In this document: positions 6,395 to 10,002 of the stretch, piece after piece | How positions within the stretch are numbered: the first letter of the stretch is position 1 | Layout: every line of letters begins with the position of its first letter | Origin: Paludibacter sp. | GTDB taxonomy: Bacteria > Bacteroidota > Bacteroidia > Bacteroidales > Paludibacteraceae | Direction of reading: 5' to 3' | DNA: 10,002 nucleotides | Assembly: GCA_009787075.1 (NCBI GenBank) | Contig: WRGS01000193.1 | Coordinates: 1-10,002, forward strand | Notes under the pieces: model-generated | What the model saw: the letters and a program-made list of their open reading frames with translations, nothing else | What the model was told of the DNA's origin: nothing | The model's database searches: none | Program-made: the position numbers and the translations under genes

Positions 6395-7504
6395 TTACTT
6401 GTTTATTTTTCTGTAACTTATTGCTGCTATCGAATTTAGCGCTATTGCAAAGCCGCCAAGTTTCAGAATTTGCGGTAAAATATCATGCAGACCACTGCCT
6501 TTAAGATAAATCAGACGAATTGCCTCAACCATATATCTAAACGGATTAAATAGCGTAATTGCTTGAGCCCAATCGGGCATGCTGCTTATTGGAGTGAAAA
6601 GTCCGCCGAGTAAAATCATTAACATTAAAGTAAAGAAAACCAGTAACATTGCCTGCTGTTCGGTGGAGGCAATATTGGAGATTATAATTCCAAAACCGGA
6701 AATAGCAATTATATAAATTATTGCAGTAAAATAAACGTGCAGCAGGTTGCCTGTGGGTGTAATGCCGTAAATCAGGCGTGCAATAATAATTCCAATGGTC
6801 AAAATTGTGAAACCAATTGCCCAAACAGGAATTACTTTTGCCACAATAAACGAAATTTTTGAAATTGGCGTTACGTTAATCTGTTCTATTGTTCTGATTT
6901 CCTTTTCGTGTACAATATTCAACGCCGAAAACACCGCTGTGATTGCTGTAAGCAGGATTGCGAAAATTCCCGGTACTATAAACGGAAAATATTCCATCGA
7001 AATATTGTAACGATATTGCGGGCAAATAACAATTTGCGGAAGCGGTTTTTGCATTGTTCTGGCAAGTTTATTTTGCAAATAATCGTTGATAATCAGCGAA
7101 ATATACGAAAGTCCAACTCCTGCTTTCTGTCCGTTCAGTGCATCAATATTCAGCATAAAATTAACCTTATGTTCGCGCAAAATATTTTTTTCAAAATTTT
7201 GAGGAAAAACTAAAATAATACTGCTTTCATCTTTCTTTACCAAGTCAAGCGCCTTGTCATAAGAAGATGTATATTGCTTTAAATTAAAATATTTGGAAGC
7301 CGAAAGTTCTTCTGTCAATGTGCGCGAAAGTGTGCTGTGGTCGTTATCGACAATTGAAAGATGAATGTCTTTTTGCTCAAAAACAGCCGCCCAAGGCAAT
7401 ACAAATAACATAATTGTAGGCATAGTTACAATCATCATTATCATACTTTTGTTGCGAAATATTTGCAAAAATTCCTTTTGAAGTAAAAATTTAAAACTTT
7501 TCAT
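6395..7504 (-). CDS. ABC-2 type transporter permease
   Basis: This 369-residue inner-membrane protein is the membrane half of an ABC exporter of the YhhJ/YbhR/DrrB-like group (ABC-2 membrane domain). The visible topology is typical: one membrane helix at about 22-41, a large extracytoplasmic domain at about 42-172, then five helices at roughly 173-195, 217-247, 254-278, 284-305 and 347-364. The segment HEKEIRTIEQINVTPIS (199-215) is the cytoplasmic coupling region seen in this family as ExExGTxEQLxVTP. NPFRYMVEAIR (320-330) before the last helix is also characteristic. No ATP-binding domain is fused and none is encoded nearby, so the ATPase and any second permease must be elsewhere. It follows trkA by 73 bases on the same strand. 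A near-consensus -7 box (TACTTTTT, minus strand, 7517-7524) just before the gene could give it its own transcript. The substrate is unknown. Confidence 0.9.
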   Translation of the reverse strand: MKSFKFLLQKEFLQIFRNKSMIMMIVTMPTIMLFVLPWAAVFEQKDIHLSIVDNDHSTLSRTLTEELSASKYFNLKQYTSSYDKALDLVKKDESSIILVFPQNFEKNILREHKVNFMLNIDALNGQKAGVGLSYISLIINDYLQNKLARTMQKPLPQIVICPQYRYNISMEYFPFIVPGIFAILLTAITAVFSALNIVHEKEIRTIEQINVTPISKISFIVAKVIPVWAIGFTILTIGIIIARLIYGITPTGNLLHVYFTAIIYIIAISGFGIIISNIASTEQQAMLLVFFTLMLMILLGGLFTPISSMPDWAQAITLFNPFRYMVEAIRLIYLKGSGLHDILPQILKLGGFAIALNSIAAISYRKINK

Positions 7505-7577
7505 CTTAATTTTTTAAAAAAGTACAACAGATTTTTTCATTATGTAAAGTAACATAAAAATAATTGCAACTGACTTT

Positions 7578-8909
7578 TTAGAACAATGCGTCTAATTTTC
7601 TTACCGAATCTGCTTTGCAAAACACAATAACTCGGTCGTTGGGTTGGATTTTAGTGTCGCCATTTACAATCATTCCTTCTCCGTTGCGCACAATTCCGCC
7701 AATATTCACATTTGCTGGCAAACGCAGATTTTTCACATGTTTGTGCGTGATTTTAGAATTTGTTTTCGCTACAAGTTCTACAATTTCAGCATCGGCAGCA
7801 GGCAAAGTTTTGATATTCAACACATCGGAATCAAGCGTAATTTGATGAATATATCCTGCGGCAATTATTTTTTTATTAATCAAAGAGCCGATATTCATTT
7901 GCTCAGAAAGAGCGATATAATCTATATTTTCAATTTCGGCAATAATTTTTTTCACGCCAAATTCCTTTGCCACCATACATGCAAGCATATTTGCTTCCGA
8001 ATTTTCGGTAACAGCAACAAAAGCGTCCATACTTGCAATATCCTCTTCTTTAAGCACTTCCACATCGCGTCCGTCTGCATTAATAATCAGCGTGTTGTCG
8101 TGCAGTTTTTCTGAAAGCGCAATGCAGGCATCGCGGTTCTGTTCCACAATTTTTATATTAAAATCGTTGGAAATTGTCTGTACAATTTTCTGTGCAATGC
8201 GCGTCGCTCCCAAAATCATTACATTTTTAATTTTAAAATCTTCTTTACCTGCCTGCTGACGTACAAAATCAATATTTTCCTGATGTGTAATAAAATAAAC
8301 CGTATCATTGACGCGGATTTCGTCCGCTCCAGCAGGAATAATGGTTTCTGTATTTCGTTTGATAGCCACGATACGATATTTTTCGTGGTTAAAATATCCG
8401 CTGGTAAATTTTTTATAAAGAATTTCGGCGCTTTGACGTACTTTTACCGAAATCAAAACGAGTTCGCCATTGCAAAAACTCATATATTGGCGCATCCAAT
8501 TTTTTTTCAGCGAATCGACAATTTCTTCTGCAGCAAGCACTTCGGGATAAATCAAATGATTTACGCCAAGTTTGGCAAAAAACTCGCGATTTTTTGGCAA
8601 TAAATATTCATAATTGTCTATTCGGGCAAGAGTTTTTTTTGCGCCCAAATTGTTGGCAATCATACAGGCGGTCATATTTACGCTTTCGTATGGCGTAACT
8701 GCAACAAACAGGTCGGCATTTGCAACTGCCGCCTCGTTCAAATCCTGAATTGAGGTTGGCGCACCTTCAAAGGTCATAAAATCATAAAATTCAAGGTCGT
8801 GCAACCGTACAGGGTCGCTGTCCATCAAGGTTATATTCAAATTTTCACGTGCGAGAAGTTTTGCCAAATGCCGCCCAACCTCGCCCGCGCCTGCAATGAT
8901 AATTTTCAT
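7578..8909 (-). CDS. trkA: Trk system potassium uptake protein TrkA
   Basis: TrkA is the cytoplasmic, nucleotide-binding ring that gates the TrkH/TrkG potassium channel. The 443-residue product has the tandem layout RCK-N, TrkA-C, RCK-N, TrkA-C. The first Rossmann fold has a clear GAGEVG (7-12) and Asp30 at the ribose-binding position. The first TrkA-C domain spans about 140-218. The second Rossmann fold starts at about 228 with GATRIA (234-239) and has Glu256. The second TrkA-C domain spans about 360-443. The second glycine motif is degenerate, with Thr236 and Ala239 in place of glycines. I chose the start at 8909 rather than the in-frame ATG at 8930 because MKIIIAGAGEVG is the normal N-terminus and the upstream ATG lies in the likely -7 box. 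No trkH is next to it; the following gene is an ABC permease. Confidence 0.95.
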   Translation of the reverse strand: MKIIIAGAGEVGRHLAKLLARENLNITLMDSDPVRLHDLEFYDFMTFEGAPTSIQDLNEAAVANADLFVAVTPYESVNMTACMIANNLGAKKTLARIDNYEYLLPKNREFFAKLGVNHLIYPEVLAAEEIVDSLKKNWMRQYMSFCNGELVLISVKVRQSAEILYKKFTSGYFNHEKYRIVAIKRNTETIIPAGADEIRVNDTVYFITHQENIDFVRQQAGKEDFKIKNVMILGATRIAQKIVQTISNDFNIKIVEQNRDACIALSEKLHDNTLIINADGRDVEVLKEEDIASMDAFVAVTENSEANMLACMVAKEFGVKKIIAEIENIDYIALSEQMNIGSLINKKIIAAGYIHQITLDSDVLNIKTLPAADAEIVELVAKTNSKITHKHVKNLRLPANVNIGGIVRNGEGMIVNGDTKIQPNDRVIVFCKADSVRKLDALF

Positions 8910-8927
8910 TAAAATTAAATTAAAGTG

Positions 8928-8935
8928 CAAAAGTA
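8928..8935 (-). promoter_or_regulatory. -7 box of trkA
   Basis: On the minus strand this reads TACTTTTG, a full match to TAnnTTTG, and is followed by GC as in many Bacteroidota promoters. It places transcription start roughly ten bases before the trkA ATG at 8909. A TTTG at 8959-8962 (minus strand) is a candidate -33 element with a spacer of 23, slightly long. Confidence 0.5.
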
Positions 8936-9010
8936 CAATTTTTTTTAGTCAAGAATCTCAAATTTTCATTTTTTTATAAATAAAAAAACAGGTATCTTAT
9001 AAATTATTTG

Positions 9011-9018
9011 TACATTTG
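9011..9018 (+). promoter_or_regulatory. -7 box of proS
   Basis: TACATTTG followed by CA matches the Bacteroidota -7 consensus. It lies 112 bases before the proS start, giving a leader of about 105 bases. It forms a divergent pair with the trkA box at 8928-8935, with about 75 bases between the two. No clear -33 TTTG is visible in the A-rich stretch upstream. Confidence 0.5.
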
Positions 9019-9054
9019 CAGCCGAAAAGTTAAAAAAATAAATAAATTCCAAAT

Positions 9055-9102
9055 ATGGTTTTAGGCAAAATGTTTATAAATATTAAAACTATGGAATTTT
9101 GA
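9055..9102 (+). CDS. Possible 15-codon leader ORF before proS
   Basis: An ATG in the proS leader opens a 15-codon frame (MVLGKMFINIKTMEF) that stops 28 bases before proS. It contains no proline codons, so it does not look like a proline-attenuation peptide, and it has no visible ribosome-binding signal. It may simply be chance; it is listed because it lies wholly inside the expected leader RNA. Confidence 0.15.
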   Translation: MVLGKMFINIKTMEF

Positions 9103-9130
9103 AATCTTTAAAATTATTAAATATAACAGA

Positions 9131-10002
9131 ATGAAGTTAAGCAAATTAGTTTTTGAAACCACAAAAGATACGCCTTCGGGCGCAAAAATTATCAGCCATA
9201 TTTTACTTTCCCGCGCGGGCTTTATTAAGCAGGTGGCTAACGGAATTTACACTTTGGGTATGCCTGCGCAACGAATGGCGTTAAAAATAGAAAATATTAT
9301 CCGCGATGAAATGAATAAAATTGACGGACAGGAGGTCAAGTTTCCTGTTGTTATGCCAAAAGAACTTTGGGCGTTGTCGGGCAGATATTTCAGCATTGGC
9401 GCAGAAATGGCGCGTTTTAAAGACCGCGCCGACCACGATATGGTTTTAGGAATGACGCACGAAGAGGCAGCCGTGCATTTTGTTACAAATACCGTCAGCA
9501 GTTATCAGAAACTGCCTTTTATGATTTATCAAATTCAAACAAAATTCAGAGATGAACCGCGCTCGCGCGGCGGCTTAATCCGCGTGCGCGAATTTACAAT
9601 GAAAGATGCATACTCGTTTCACGCTACGCCAGAAGATTTGGAAGATTATTATTATAAACAACATCAGGCGTATGAAAATATTTTCACGCGGATTGGTTTG
9701 AAAAATTTTATTTCTGTGAAATCGGACACGGGAATGATGGGCGGAAAAATCGCGCACGAGTTTATGCTGCTCACTCCCGACGGCGAAGATGAACTTGTAA
9801 TTTGCGAAAAATGCGGTTATAAATCGAATATGGAAGTTGCCGAAGCAAAAATTGAAACATTTGCAAATACTAACGATTTGCCATTGGCAGAAGTTTTTAC
9901 AGGCAAAAATAAAACTATTGATGAAATTTCTGATTTTTTAAAAGTGAAAACCATTGATATAATCAAGGCTGTTGTTTTTATTGAAAAAGAAGAAAAAAAT
10001 CC
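9131..10002 (+). CDS. proS: Proline--tRNA ligase, bacterial type (3' end outside window)
   Basis: This class II synthetase charges tRNA-Pro with proline in the cytoplasm. The first 290 residues are present; the frame is open to the window end and the full bacterial-type protein is about 570 residues. Motif 1 lies at about 38-76. The TxE loop that holds proline is TGMTHEEA-like, with Thr109 and Glu111. Motif 2 is FRDEPRSRGGLIRVREF (139-155), a near-exact match to bacterial ProRS. After GMMGGKIAHEF (201-211) comes CEKCGY (225-230) and the start of the YbaK-like INS editing domain (about 224 onward). In the INS domain Lys279 falls at the number of the editing lysine of E. coli ProRS; an alignment would be needed to confirm this. 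The opening MKLSKLVFETTKDTP is the normal N-terminus, supporting this start. The 3' half, with motif 3 and the anticodon-binding domain, is not visible. Confidence 0.96.
   Translation, partial: MKLSKLVFETTKDTPSGAKIISHILLSRAGFIKQVANGIYTLGMPAQRMALKIENIIRDEMNKIDGQEVKFPVVMPKELWALSGRYFSIGAEMARFKDRADHDMVLGMTHEEAAVHFVTNTVSSYQKLPFMIYQIQTKFRDEPRSRGGLIRVREFTMKDAYSFHATPEDLEDYYYKQHQAYENIFTRIGLKNFISVKSDTGMMGGKIAHEFMLLTPDGEDELVICEKCGYKSNMEVAEAKIETFANTNDLPLAEVFTGKNKTIDEISDFLKVKTIDIIKAVVFIEKEEKN

Noticed and set aside
7540..7557. Hairpin TTATGT / ACATAA between trkA and the permease gene
   Set aside because: It has only six AT-rich pairs and no T-run follows on the minus strand, so it is not a convincing terminator for trkA.
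7644..8114. A 156-codon open frame on the plus strand
   Set aside because: It lies wholly antisense to trkA, whose protein is clearly conserved, and its translation is rich in Phe, Cys, Ile and Asn in a way typical of reverse-frame shadows.
8910..8930. Upstream in-frame start for trkA at 8930
   Set aside because: The extra residues MHFNLIL are not part of the conserved TrkA N-terminus, and the codons overlap the likely -7 promoter box at 8928-8935.
9055..9102. Leader peptide controlling proS by proline attenuation
   Set aside because: The 15-codon frame contains no proline codons and no alternative terminator hairpin is visible before proS.

Overview
The window looks like ordinary chromosome from an AT-rich member of the Bacteroidota, probably Bacteroidales-like. 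The grounds are: start sites without clear Shine-Dalgarno sequences; several upstream boxes that fit the Bacteroidota -7 consensus TAnnTTTG (best at 892-899, 2796-2803, 9011-9018 and, on the minus strand, 8928-8935); and a pair of FKBP-type lipoproteins of a kind common in this phylum. The assignment is inference from these traits, not from a database match. I see no tRNA, rRNA, CRISPR array, transposase, integrase or phage gene.

Left part (1-2582), plus strand: truA (tRNA pseudouridine synthase A) is followed by a 228-base gap with a good promoter. Then come two adjacent lipoprotein genes 37 bases apart. The first has only the N-terminal helical region shared with FKBP-type isomerases; the second has that region plus a complete FKBP catalytic domain. 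A strong intrinsic terminator closes this unit at 2538-2582.

Centre (2583-6338): a 246-base non-coding stretch holds an unusual set of interleaved inverted repeats (2585-2691) and a likely promoter. It is followed by one very large gene for a 1169-residue protein joining a SWIM zinc finger to a SNF2-family helicase/ATPase.

Right part (6395-10002): on the minus strand, trkA (NAD-binding regulator of Trk potassium uptake) is followed by an ABC-2 type transporter permease. Neither has its usual partner here: no trkH and no ABC ATPase. A 221-base divergent promoter region separates trkA from proS (plus strand), which runs off the window end after 290 codons. The proS product is the bacterial-type prolyl-tRNA synthetase with the start of an editing insertion, not the shorter archaeal-like form I associate with Bacteroides.

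The genes are mostly housekeeping (tRNA modification, tRNA charging, envelope protein folding, ion homeostasis, DNA/chromatin-like remodelling) and do not form one pathway. I found no convincing new multi-gene system. The items most worth a second look are the repeat cluster before the helicase gene, the SWIM-SNF2 fusion, the non-catalytic FKBP-like partner lipoprotein and the type of ProRS.
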